Below are positions 21,901-31,663 of a stretch of DNA of 64,000 nt, piece by piece (positions within the stretch are counted from its first letter, which is position 1; each line of letters starts with the position of its first letter). The notes beneath the pieces are model-generated. The model was not told the DNA's origin and made no database searches. It worked only from the letters and a program-made list of their open reading frames with translations. The position numbers and the translations under genes were made by a program. Location of the stretch: NCBI RefSeq assembly GCF_901709675.1, contig NC_051095.1, positions 25,490,456-25,554,455 of the forward strand, given 5' to 3'. The stretch is from Syngnathus acus. Taxonomy: Eukaryota > Chordata > Actinopteri > Syngnathiformes > Syngnathidae.

Positions 21901-24900
21901 CGAGGCATTGATGGTAGCTTGCGCTCCAGGAGAGATGATGATGACGATCGTGAAGATGACACTCGCACGAACAACAGAAATGCCAGGTATGCATGTTTCT
22001 GTACTAGGACTGCATCTATTATTTCAAGGCTCAGTGGCCTAGTGGTAGAGTGTCCGCCCTGAGACTGGAAGGTTGTGGATTCAAACCCCGGCCGGGTCAT
22101 ACCAAAGACTATAAAAATGGGACCCATTGCCTCCCTGCTTGGCACTCAGCATTAAGGGTTGGAATTGGGGGGTTAGATCGCCAAATGATTCCCGAGCGCG
22201 GCACCGCTGCTGCTCACTGCTCCCCTCTCCCCCAGGGGATGGATCAAAATCACACGGGGATGGGTTAAATGCAGAGGACAAATTTCACCACACCCAGATG
22301 TGTGTGTGACGATCATTGGGACTTTAACTTTAACTTAATTTGTCGATTATTTTGTCATTTAACTAATCTGATTTAAAAACGTTCCAAAATTCTCATCCCT
22401 TTGTCACAATTGACAGTGTAGAAAAGTGCACAAGACGGATGCTGCGTGAACATTCCAGAGCTTTTTAAAAAAAAATAAAAAAATAAATACAGAGTAGTCA
22501 TGGTGTTTTCTCATTTATCCTTGTCTTCCAAAAAACGTCAGCAACAAGTGAAATTAAGCAAAGTTGACGTTCTCATTTTTTAAATATTAATATAATTTTT
22601 CATTTTGGGGGCAATTATCATGTCTTACGCTATTGCAATCCCCACACAGTTCCCTTCATTCTAATTACTTGTTATACTCAATAAATGTAACTTTTGAAAT
22701 GCAAGATGAAGAAAAAATAGAATAAATAAATGAAGAATGAATAAATCTGAATAACATCCATCCGTTGTCCGAACTGCTTTATCCTCACGTGGTTTGCGGG
22801 TGCGTGCTGGAGCTATCCCACCGGTCTTTGGGTATTTTTAATAATCATATATTATAATAACTCGACTTGCAGGTCTGATCCCCACACACACATTGTGTTT
22901 GTCACTCGGGGTGGGAATCTTGAGGCACCTCACGATTCGATTACGATTATAAAACGATTATTAATGCATTTTTAATTTATGTATATGATGCACTTTTCCC
23001 ACATTTCTTTTTGTCTCACTGAATGAGCATTCATCACTTGCAGTTAAAAAAACTGCATTTGTAATAAGAAACAAAGAGTTGAATTAATTTCCATTATATT
23101 TTATTAACCATATTAGAAATATCCATTGGAATGGAAATGCATGAACATTTGAACTCTAGTGTACAGCTCAAGGTGCTTTTTGTGTTTCATGTGTTACAAA
23201 TAAAACAAAAGTGCTCTCAGGCTTAAATGAGCGACTACTTCAGTACCAACAGCTCAAAACAGGAAACAAAAACATTTTGTATCAGCAGCTTAACAGTACA
23301 TTCAATTTTCAACCAAATAAATGGTAGCATTTTGTAGAAAAATATTGTTTTTAACCACTCAAAAGTGCTCTCAGGCTTAAATGAGCGACTACTTCAGTAC
23401 CAACAACTCAAAACAGTAAACAAAAAACAACTCTCATTTTGTATCAGCAGCTTAACAGTACATTAAATTTTCAATAAAATAAATGGTAGCATTTTGTAAA
23501 AAAATATTGTTTTTAACCACTCAAAAGTGCTCTCGGGCTTAACTGAAAGACAATGTGTACTACTACTTCAGTACAAACGGCTCATAAAAGTGTTTTTTTG
23601 CTTTTTAAACAGCAGCAGCCGGCTTTCCCACCTCCTCTGTAGGGTGGAATCGTGCTGTGTGACTTCTCATATTCGTTGTGTTGCCAAAGTATTTTATTTT
23701 AGCGCGACAAATCTTGCATACAACGTAGCTTTTGTCCAATTCATTTCCTCCGTCAACATTGTAGAATCCAAAATTATTCCACACGTCTGCTGTAAAATTT
23801 TTAGGAGCAGGTCTGATCTCTCGGCGAAGTGGGTTGAATATCTCAGGATCAGCCATGTTTTTTTTTTTTTTTTTCTGGAGGAGTGTACTGCGGAAGTGTG
23901 CGGAGTGTGCCGCTGTGCTCTCGGCATAGTGTCTCGGAGAATGCGTTTACTGTATTTTAGTTCCACTTTACTTGCCATTTTTAAATAATCGGAATTTGGA
24001 TGTTTGCGAATCGTTCTCGATTCTTCCACGGCCGAATCACGATTAATCTAAGAATCGGAAATTTCCCCCACCTGTATTTGTCCCCATGACATGCAACCAA
24101 ACGAGATGTCAGTGCACCTCAAAGTCAAAGTCTGCTTGATTGTCAATTTCTTCACGTCAAGACACACAAAGAGATCGGAATTACGTTCCCACTATCCCAC
24201 GGTGACAAGACATAGTACACAATATATACATACAAGTAAACAACACAAAAAGTAAAAACAAGAAGGCACAAACAATGAATAAATAAGAGTGATGAATAAA
24301 TAATAAATAAACAAATAACATAACAAATAAGAGGAGCAAAAATGGAGCAAGTGTGCATACAGCAGACAGTCAGAATATAGCGAAAAAGTACAGGACGCTA
24401 CGCAGAAGGGGGGAGAGAGTTAAGGATCCTAACAGCCTTGCTCACTGGTATTTAAATAGAAGTGTTGGTTGATAAGTTTGTATTGTAACGTTTTATGGTT
24501 CCCTTTGGTTTTCTGTGCCAGTTTTACCACTCCAGAAAGCAGACGCCCAGCGTCTCGCATTGCAATGCTACACACTGATTGGGGCAGCCGGGTGGAGGAG
24601 GACGACAAGATGAGGAGAGATGTGCAGAGAGACATGCAGCGGTAATATACTGCTTCTCCTTCTCTGTGACATTATCTCTGACACGGGGATGCGCGGTAGA
24701 GACAGTATATTCAATTGATGTCGTGGTGAATTTGCCCAAAGGTAGAGATCTGGACCCAAGCGACATATTGCGGTAATGCATATTGATTTGTATCCCCTTC
24801 CATGTGCCACTGCTCAATGTGACATAAATGCCATCAATGTATGGCCAGCCCCAAAATAAAGTGGGGATGAATATATCTCTGTGAAATAAAGTTTATTTAA

Positions 24901-27900
24901 GTTGTTATATACAGTTCACCTTGCTGCTTTCTGTTGTTTGTATTGGGGAATCCTTGGTGTCTCTGCTAACCAACAAGCTACGGCTGGAAAGCTAACATGC
25001 CTACTCATGACGTGGGGGCAAACGTTGGCTTTGCATTTGGAATCTATAGAGCATATTTATTTCCTCCTGGGCAGGGAAAAAAAATTCTGTAAATAGCGTT
25101 ATCACAAAATGAAAGGAAGATGTAGATGACAAACTGCTACACACAGCCGCCGCAGACCTAAGCCAAAGTCGAAACGTCACTAAAGCATACATCAGCAGCA
25201 ATATTGGACACAAGCAATAAAAAGATGCATTGAAAAATCTTCAATTGCATATCAAATCCAATCCATCAACACTGGATGGCATAATCAAAAAAGCAAATGA
25301 AGACTGACTTTTATGTTGAACTCCTATTTGCTTTAAGAACTATAGATTGCCATCAACTACACCGAAGTTGCCAAATCTGATTAATACATTGAGTAAATGA
25401 ATTCATGTCACACTTCTATCCTGGTCTCAAAATTTGAATAACTGAAATTTCAATGCAATAATTTTGATGCACTAATGTACAGTAAAATGTTTATGAATGG
25501 TATACTTGGTCATTTCTAATCCACTGTGTGTTCACTGTTCAGTTACAGGAGGAGGATACTTGCTGCAGAAGTCACCCAAAGAGAGAGAAAGACATCGTCT
25601 GGCTCTTCTAGCAGGTGTTGTACCTCTCTATTTGTGTTTCTTTTACATTCTTTGCATTCAGTCTGAATGATTTGTGATACAATTTTTGCAATATAAATAC
25701 TGAGATTTGTGATTGCCAACAGTTAAAAAAAACTTTTTTTGTATGCATCTTGGACTATCATTAACGTATTTTTCGCTCCATAAGGCGCACCCTCATTGAA
25801 TTTTTTATTTTAGAAATTATTTCATATATGGGCCGCACCGAATTAAAAGGCGCATGAAATGGAAGCTATACTGCAACAAACTGAGGTTGACTAGGATTGC
25901 GGTATGCATCCGCTAGCCAATAACCAATGAGCCCCCTGTAAACAATCGCGTTTCTCAAAGTAACTCCTATATAATGATCGGAACCTACTAATGTTCGATC
26001 TAACACATTGGTACTGCTTACTTATGGTTCCCTTCCATATCGATCCGTAAATTTACTCGAAACATTAACGGAGCAGCCTATTTTGAAATGAAATAGCCTC
26101 GTGCGTATAGCAGCTATCATTATAGCATTAGCCACCCACAAACTCCCATGAGGCTCAGCTCGCAGACTCCCATGAGGCTCAGCAAAGTGTCATGGCAGCC
26201 CCCCTGTAAACAATCACGTTTCTCAAACTCTCTTCCATAAAAGTGATCGGAACCGTCTAAAGACTGATTTAACACATTGGTGCTGCTTATGCATGATTCC
26301 GTTGGATATTGATCCGTAAACCTACTCGAAAACATTAACGGAACAGCCTATTTTGAAATGAAATCGCCTCGCGGGTACAACAGCTATTCAGTGACACCCC
26401 CTGACCACGGTTGCCGTAATGCTGGGAAGCGGTGCGACCTTGTAATTTACTAGTCGTACTGAAACATTTTGGCAGAGCAACAACCAGTATGGATCAACAA
26501 ATTCCTCAATTGATCCATATCTAAGGCGCTCTGCATTATAAGACGCACTGTGATGTTTTGAGTAAATTTTAAGTTTTTAAGTGCGCCTCATAGTGCGGCA
26601 AATACGGTACTTAATTTTTCGCAATGATTCTGCAGCTGTGACTCCAAAGAGGGGGAAAACATTGAAATGGACGAGGCTGTGTTGGTACGACGACAAAAAC
26701 AGATCAACTATGGCAAGAATACACTGGCCTATGATCGATACATCAAAGAGGTTCCCAAGTAGGTACATAGCAAAGACACACACGCACACACTTTAGTGTT
26801 ATAGCTGTGTAGTAAGTTTACTGCTGGAAATATAACGTAGAGGGAAAAAACTGCAGCTGGAACCTTGTCTGAACGACTTTGTCTACCTTTTGCAGGCACT
26901 TGCGACAGCCAGGTGTTCATCCAAAAACTCCTAATAAGTTCAGGAAATACAGTCGGCGGTCCTGGGACCAGCAGATCAAATTATGGAAGGTCAAACTACA
27001 TGCGTGGGACCCCCCAGCAGAAGAGGGAGGAGATGCCAATGATGTGTAAGCAAATGATTCACTTTATTTTACCAGGCCTAAACTATTCATAGTCTTTTGA
27101 CATGCTTTGTGCTCTGCTGTTGCAGTGAGGAACTCCGTCTTGAAGACGTCATGGACATTGAGCTGGACTTTCCCATACTATCTGATGCTGGCAATGGTAC
27201 TTGCTCCTTCAGCACTCACAGTCGGTCACTGGAGGTGAGTGGGTGAAGAAGCTCTTCTATGTGAAAGTACACATGGCACAGCGGCAAATATACTGGCACT
27301 GTGCCAAATGTATGGAGTGCCATTGGGCAAAAGTCAGAAATGAGAGTTTTTGTAAATGTGGTTTGTCACTTAATTCTGTTGTTGTTTTGGTCAATGGTAT
27401 GAATGTCAGTGGTGCAGAGCTTATAAAATAGCTTATAAATAATTTGTGTCAACGATGATGGAGCCGCATTTCATGGACGTCACTAAACATGACGTCGCAC
27501 CATTACCCCGCCGAATAAACGTACATAGCTGTTACTAACATTATAAATGTAAACTTGATTCTTCATATTTCAAGCGAGATTAAATAAAAGTCAAATATTA
27601 AGTAAATACTGTTACTTGCATGATGTCTAGGTCTGATAAACCTGGCCGTTCAGACAGCGGGAGACATTGCGAACATTGGGTACGTATTTGATCTAAGACC
27701 ACATCGTATGAAAGTGACCCGAGTCTGATTTAAAAACAGTTTTTAAAAATCTGATAATGGTTGCACATGGGTAAACAATAAATTGAAATGGAGCCCTTAG
27801 TCTCCACTCTACTCATCCCAAATGTGTTCTGTCTCATTGACGTCAATGTGAGCACTCTAAAATGCACCTCTTGAAGAAACTTTGAAATTCCTGTAAAAGT

Positions 27901-30013
27901 TGTAGAAACCCTTCAAAAGAGTTTAAGCTGGTAGAACTGCAAAGAGGGACTAACATATTAAACGCTATGGATTAAAAAGGGAATGTTTTTCAAAGTCCCA
28001 ATCGAACTGAGCTGCAAACAGTTGCAAGTGTTTTTGAAGGTAGTGAATGTTGGGCTCTCAACAGGGTTCGTTCAAGGTCGTGAATAGACAGACCTGGACA
28101 TTTCTTGCTGCAAGGGCATTTCAACATGTGAGAAATTCCCAAGAAAAAAAAAAACTATTGCTGAACATCTGGCCATGTTGATGGGTTAACATGCTAACAA
28201 ATACCGTAATTTTCGGACTAAAAGTCGCTCCGGAATATAGGTCGCATTAGCCATAAAATGCACAATAACGTGAAAAAAAACATATATAAGTCGCTCCGGA
28301 GTATAAGTCGCATTTTGGAGGGAAATTTATTCGACAAAATCCAACACCAAGAACAGACATGAACGAGCAACAGGCTAAACGATAGGTATGGTAACGTGAC
28401 ATAAACACAAACGAAGAGCTGAGAACGGGCCTGACGTAACATTCAGAGTTATTAAAAAAAAACTATGACATAAATAACACGTTTATAAAACCATCTGTGT
28501 CACTCCAATTCATTAAATCCATCGATCGTCCTTTGTCAACAATGGGTGCGCGTCGCTGACGGCGCTTGCACTTCAAAATATTCCACAGGCCCATATAACG
28601 ATATATAAATTAGATATCAAATAACTATTATATAAGCAATAATATTATCAAACCATCTGTGCACTCTATATCATTAAATCCATCGATCGAATTCCTCGTC
28701 CTTTGTCAACAACGCCGCGCGTGCGCTCTGACGTCAGCCTCGTCGTTATTCCACAGATCTAGTATATAACTATATTGTAGCGTTAACAAAGTACAAGGAA
28801 AGACGTGGGTTAGGTAAACGGCTCTTTATTTAACAAAACAAACTTCCAGGCGTGTGGCGGCGTGGACTTCCAGCCACGGAGGTGGAAGAGAGATCCATAG
28901 AATAGGACTGGGCGTGCGTAAAAGCCATGACCGAGCCCCATCCACCATCCCCGGACAGCCACCCGGCCGAGCGCCGGCCCCCGACTTCTATCCACGGAGG
29001 TGAAAGAGAGCTCCGTAGAGTAGGACCGGGCGTGCGTAAAAGCCAAAATAGTTTTTCAAACCTTCTGTGTCACTCCAAATCCTTAAATCCTTCAAACTCT
29101 TCGTCCTCCGTGTCACTTAGAAACAAAGCCGCTAATGATGCCGGTAGTACGTGGGGCCCTTCGTCATCCCGTGATCAATCTTTGTCCTTTTTGAAAACAA
29201 CCGCTGCGCCACGCTGCTGACGTCACTTGAAATCCAAATTACAGGAATCCCTTGCTACATCGCGGTTCATTTATCGCGGTTTCACTTATTTCTTTATTTT
29301 TTTGAAAATTTTTGAACAAATCTACATATAAGTCGCTCCTCATTATAAGTCACCCCCCCACCCAAACTATGAAAAAAAACACGACTTATAGTCCGAAAAT
29401 TACGGTACATACAGCTAATGCTTCAGTCGTTTGAGGTACTGTATTTGCTGTATTATACCACAGAGGAAATCTGTATCAATTAGCAGACTCACACAGGGAC
29501 CACATGAGCAGCAGAGTGGCTTCTGTGGCCCAATGAACTTTATTGCAAGAATTGCATATTTACAGGTAGTGCCAAAATCTTTTAGTAGTAGCCAAAATTT
29601 ATATGTGCATGCGGGAAACACTGCAGCCGTAAGGTTTTATTTAATTAAAGACATTACGGTCAATTAAAAAACATGCATAAAATGCAAAATATCAGCTGAT
29701 CAGATCTGTGTAAAGTTTACTGGCTCTATACTGTATTTTATTACATCACACAATATCCATTTTAGAAAATTACAAGATAACATTGAGTTTCATTGCATTG
29801 ACTCCATGAATTCATAATCATGAATTGAGGACTGTCACAGCAACTTTTGACAATGACACATAGTACATAGTTCATATTGATAAAATATAGATGGCGCAAC
29901 GTTCCCGCATGAAGTTTTTAATTGAATGTTATCTGTTCCAGGATGATGACTGTGCTGGAACTCCTGTCAAAATGCAGAAGACAGACACCACAGCAGAGTT
30001 TGACATGGCATAG
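18874..30013 (+). CDS. slbp: Histone stem-loop (hairpin) binding protein
   Basis: SLBP binds the 3' stem-loop of replication-dependent histone mRNAs and acts in their 3' processing, export, translation and decay. Six coding exons: 18874-18929, 25543-25614, 26636-26758, 26896-27045, 27126-27234 and 29942-30013, 582 nt in all, giving 193 residues and a stop. Every intron is GT-AG and every phase joins. The RNA-binding domain (about residues 62-127) is highly conserved: [20 protein letters not shown], then [20 protein letters not shown], then [20 protein letters not shown], including the TPNK phosphothreonine motif. The C-terminus is short and acidic. The N-terminus, starting [12 protein letters not shown], is about 70 residues shorter than mammalian SLBP and lacks its SFTTP degron and SDW translation-activation motifs. 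This resembles the oocyte-type SLBP2, or a missed 5' exon in the 6.6-kb first intron. The RNA-binding identity is secure; the paralogue is not. Confidence 0.93.
19500..21042 (-). mobile_element. 5'-truncated non-LTR retrotransposon in slbp intron 1
   Basis: The 3' part of a LINE: RT ORF (20128-21042) plus a 3' UTR running to about 19500, where T/A-rich sequence follows. It is opposite in orientation to slbp. Its proteins differ clearly from the L2-type elements at 0.3 and 35 kb, so it is a separate family (Jockey/CR1-like). Confidence 0.75.
20128..21042 (-). CDS. LINE reverse transcriptase fragment
   Basis: A 304-codon open frame starting within the RT palm. [20 protein letters not shown] leads into [20 protein letters not shown] (motif B) and [15 protein letters not shown] (motif C with paired aspartates). 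[32 protein letters not shown] and a C-terminus ending in [17 protein letters not shown] follow. Motif A and the endonuclease are missing, so the protein cannot be active although the frame is open. Its length and absence of stops suggest a fairly recent insertion. Confidence 0.85.
   Translation of the reverse strand: MRHNYIKNALKWFTNYLANREQYVCINGCSSNRSKILFGVPQGSILGPLLFLVYINDFSMSCSNFLPLLFADDTNLIATHDDFNSLIASVNAELSAVTKWFKTNKLTLNIKKCNFMIFCNINKSYPKEQTKIYINNNEIQQVTSTKFLGVIVDEHLNWSEHIDLVCKRSMKMLGISRNVCPLVHPSAHLTLYYSFLFLLLNYCNIVWAATFPTYLNKLLIIQKKFLRMISFSNRHEPSAPLFRNYSLLSIDEVNIHQTCLLIHKYIYRKHRLPATFHNFFTFVSDIHSYPTRQRDNLHPPSCRT
21050..21990. other. slbp intron 1 sequence without recognised gene
   Basis: Mostly unclassified. 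21715-21800 (GGGTTGCGGGCATGCTAGGG) resembles the 3' portion of the ATGG-tailed SINE family. No exon-like frame joins slbp phases. Confidence 0.3.
22029..22337 (+). mobile_element. tRNA-derived SINE2, full length
   Basis: Head GCTCAGTGGCCTAGTGGTAG and GGTTGTGGATTCAAACCCC look like A- and B-box pol III promoter elements. The body runs through GGGACCCATTGCCTCCCTGC to GACGATCATTGGGACTTTAA and a CTTTAA tail repeat. Related copies are at 11869-12090 (truncated) and 57443-57756 (reverse). It lies in slbp intron 1. Confidence 0.85.
23205..23580. repeat. About 155-bp tandem repeat, 2-3 copies
   Basis: Units begin AAAAGTGCTCTCAGGCTTAA and contain ACTACTTCAGTACCAACAGC and AAATGGTAGCATTTTGTA. Successive unit starts near 23207, 23359 and 23523; the third unit is partial and more diverged. 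Confidence 0.75.
23605..23856 (-). CDS. BED-type zinc-finger ORF (hAT transposase N-terminus)
   Basis: An intact 83-codon frame starting [20 protein letters not shown]. Residues about 47-72 ([20 protein letters not shown] then SHTARFHP) have the C-x2-C ... H-x4-H spacing of a BED zinc finger, the DNA-binding module at the N-terminus of hAT transposases and ZBED proteins. The RNase-H-like catalytic domain and dimerisation region are absent from the element. Either a truncated exon of a once longer transposase or a stand-alone DNA-binding peptide; no evidence for expression. Confidence 0.7.
   Translation of the reverse strand: MADPEIFNPLRREIRPAPKNFTADVWNNFGFYNVDGGNELDKSYVVCKICRAKIKYFGNTTNMRSHTARFHPTEEVGKPAAAV
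24119..24440 (-). mobile_element. L2-type LINE 3' end fragment
   Basis: Read on the minus strand it corresponds to 1680-1965: the last RT codons (GTTAGGATCCTTAACTC), the 3' UTR and a terminal GACTTTGACTTTG repeat. Same family as the element at 293-1963. Strongly 5'-truncated and non-coding. Confidence 0.8.
24441..25542. other. slbp intron 1, 3' part
   Basis: No repeat family or additional slbp exon recognised. The polypyrimidine tract and TTCAG acceptor at the end serve exon 2. Confidence 0.35.
25543..25614 (+). CDS. slbp: slbp coding exon 2
   Basis: Acceptor TGTTCAG, donor GTGTTG. Encodes [20 protein letters not shown], matching the region just before the RNA-binding domain in vertebrate SLBPs (RERKSSSGSS in mammals). 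Confidence 0.88.
25764..26609. mobile_element. MITE (AAGGCGCACC family) in slbp intron 2
   Basis: Left end AACGTATTTTTCGCTCCATA with AAGGCGCACC; right end GCGCCTCATAGTGCGGCAAA with TACGGTA. Inside are two diverged units with a period near 268 bp (CCTGTAAACAATC at 25935 and 26203). It is related to the element at 45841-47204. It fills most of intron 2 and ends 26 bp before exon 3. Confidence 0.75.
26636..26758 (+). CDS. slbp: slbp coding exon 3 (start of RNA-binding domain)
   Basis: Acceptor TTCTGCAG, donor GTAGGT. Encodes [20 protein letters not shown] and then [20 protein letters not shown], the conserved first half of the RNA-binding domain. Confidence 0.95.
26896..27045 (+). CDS. slbp: slbp coding exon 4 (RNA-binding domain)
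   Basis: Acceptor TTTTGCAG, donor GTAAGC. Encodes [20 protein letters not shown] and the tryptophan-rich end of the domain, then an acidic [10 protein letters not shown] tail. Confidence 0.95.
27126..27234 (+). CDS. slbp: slbp coding exon 5
   Basis: Acceptor GTTGCAG, donor GTGAGT. Encodes an acidic segment, [20 protein letters not shown] and a Ser/Thr-rich stretch. Less conserved than exons 3-4; supported by phase and splice sites. Confidence 0.85.
27235..28202. other. slbp intron 5, 5' part
   Basis: No repeat family or exon recognised. Confidence 0.35.
28203..29406. mobile_element. Non-autonomous DNA transposon (AAGTCGC family), uninterrupted copy
   Basis: Inverted ends ACCGTAATTTTCGGACTAAA and GTCCGAAAATTACGGTA. 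The interior has two AACCATCTGTGTCACTCC units followed by the 118-bp minisatellite (28858-29043) and a further unit at 29040-29240. Closest relative of 134-2880 and of the expanded copy at 33424. It lies in slbp intron 5 and encodes nothing recognisable. Confidence 0.8.
29407..29941. other. slbp intron 5, 3' part
   Basis: Unclassified AT-rich sequence; ends in the TGTTCCAG acceptor of exon 6. Confidence 0.35.
29942..30013 (+). CDS. slbp: slbp coding exon 6 and stop
   Basis: Encodes [20 protein letters not shown] then DMA and TAG at 30011-30013. The acidic start followed by GTPVK resembles the SLBP C-terminal region (GTPTKVRH in mammals). Confidence 0.85.
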   Translation, partial: DDDCAGTPVKMQKTDTTAEFDMA

Positions 30014-30441
30014 CTGATTGCTTGTCCTGTTGTTAAATGTTCATACTAGTTTAATATTTTACATTCACTCCTCCAACAATATTTATTTGATTTTTTTTTT
30101 TTCTTAAATGCAATCCTTTGGATCCTCCAGGTATAACCCACGACACATGCACTCTAAGCAGTGCCTTACTAAAATTACGAATGACTCAGGGATTGTTTTC
30201 TTTTGTTTTTTTCAGTATTATAAGAGTTTAATTGGCTTATGTGTTGCTGTTTAAAGATTCACTTGAAACATACATACGATGGTGAACTGTTGCAGATAAA
30301 TGTAATACAAATATGTTCCTTTTAATGGATCACTGTTGTAAAGCTTGATTTCATTGTATACTTTTAAAAGTGGGAAGGACATTTGTCTGTTTTCTTTTTT
30401 ATAAGAGAAATTGAATGCGTTGAAATGTTTGCTTTATTTGT

Positions 30442-30462
30442 AATAAATAAATAAATAAAACA
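30442..30462 (+). terminator. Candidate slbp polyadenylation signal
   Basis: Overlapping AATAAA hexamers (AATAAATAAATAAATAAA) about 430 bp after the slbp stop, in otherwise unique 3'-UTR-like sequence. Confidence 0.55.
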
Positions 30463-30806
30463 GCTAGTTTGTGGTACCACGATGAAAAGAATTTTAATTT
30501 GACATCCGAGCACCGCCTCGGTCCATGCAGGCTCCACTAATCATGCATTTTACATTAGTTAATCGGGCTTAAGATGTTAAGAAGTTTGGTGAAACAAATG
30601 GCAATACCGCTTTAACTTAGGCAACAATCTGGTCAAAAATCAATATTTATTATTACATTTTCATCATGGATGTACTGAAGCCTATCCAAGCTGACTGAGT
30701 TGCCATCGCTATACAAACAGCCTTGCCTAACGTTAAACCCCCACAGCTCAATTACCATTTGCAGTGCTCTAATAATGTAAATAGGTAATTTTATTTTTAA
30801 TGTATT
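30463..30806. other. Intergenic slbp-immt
   Basis: Unclassified sequence between the slbp polyadenylation signal and the SINE. No gene seen. Confidence 0.4.
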
Positions 30807-30821
30807 ATTACAACCTCGCCA

Positions 30822-31183
30822 GGCGGCTCGGTGGCGCACTGGGTAGCATGTCCGCCTCTCAGTTAGGAGGGTGCGGGTTCAATGCCACCTCCGGCCCTCC
30901 CTGTGCGGAGTTTGCATGTTCTCCCCGGGCCCGCGTGGGTTTTCTCCGGGCACTCCGGTTTCCTCCCACATCCCAAAAACATGCTTGGTAGGCCGATTGA
31001 AGACTCCAAATTGTCCCTAGGTGTGAGTGCGTGTGCAAATGGTTGTTTGTCTCTGTGTGCCCTGCAGTTGGCTGGCAACCGGTTCAGGGTGTCCCCCGCC
31101 TACTGCCTGATGACGGCTGGGATAGGCTCCAGCACGCCCGCGACCCCCGTGGGGACTAAGCGGTTCGGAAAATGGATGGATGG
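30822..31183 (+). mobile_element. Full-length tRNA-derived SINE between slbp and immt
   Basis: Head GGCGGCTCGGTGGCGCACTG and B-box-like GTGCGGGTTCAATGCC, body through GTTTTCTCCGGGCACTCCGG, tail of short ATGG units. A perfect 15-bp target duplication, ATTACAACCTCGCCA, lies at 30807-30821 and 31184-31198, so the insertion is probably young. It is oriented like immt, 438 bp upstream of its start codon. Confidence 0.95.
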
Positions 31184-31621
31184 ATTACAACCTCGCCAAT
31201 GCATGTGTAATTTGCTATAAAAAATGACCGGAAGTGAAAAAATACGAATTGTACGTGAAAAATAATGACACAAACAAAACAAATGGTACTAAAATTGCAG
31301 GGCTTTTTTTTTACAAGCATTGAAAAACATCCACAACAAAGCAATGTTTTTATTCCTATATTTTCTTTTAGAAGGGACTAGATAATTTACTAATCATTGC
31401 TTTGATTGGATTTAAGATAGATCCATTAATTTTTTTTTGTGAACTTGGGGAGAGGGGTATCAACTGTTCTCCATCCAGGTGGTGGCGCTGATATTTTTTT
31501 CCCTCGGCAAATACATTATTTTCTCCTCAAGAAGAACTTAACAGAGGGCAAGGGGAAAGAGTCACGGCTTCAGTGCAGATTAAAATCGGTTTGATTTAAG
31601 GACAAAAGGGTGTTGAGGACC

Positions 31622-31663
31622 ATGCTAAGGGCTTGTGTCAGAGGTGCGAATTCTACACTCCGG
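31622..31663 (+). CDS. immt: immt coding exon 1
   Basis: ATG at 31622, donor GTAAGA. Encodes [14 protein letters not shown], the start of the mitochondrial presequence; MLRAC is shared with mammalian MIC60. Confidence 0.9.

Larger units (their letters stand above)
22904..24074 (-). mobile_element. hAT-type element encoding a BED finger only
   Basis: The left flank TGTTTGTC (22896-22903) and right flank TATTTGTC (24075-24082) differ at one base, consistent with an 8-bp hAT duplication. Left GGGGTGGGAATCTTGAGGCA and right GAATCGGAAATTTCCCCCAC are terminal sequences of a common fish hAT type, though they do not pair perfectly. The interior holds an about 155-bp tandem repeat (23205-23580) and the ORF at 23605-23856. 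Confidence 0.6.
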
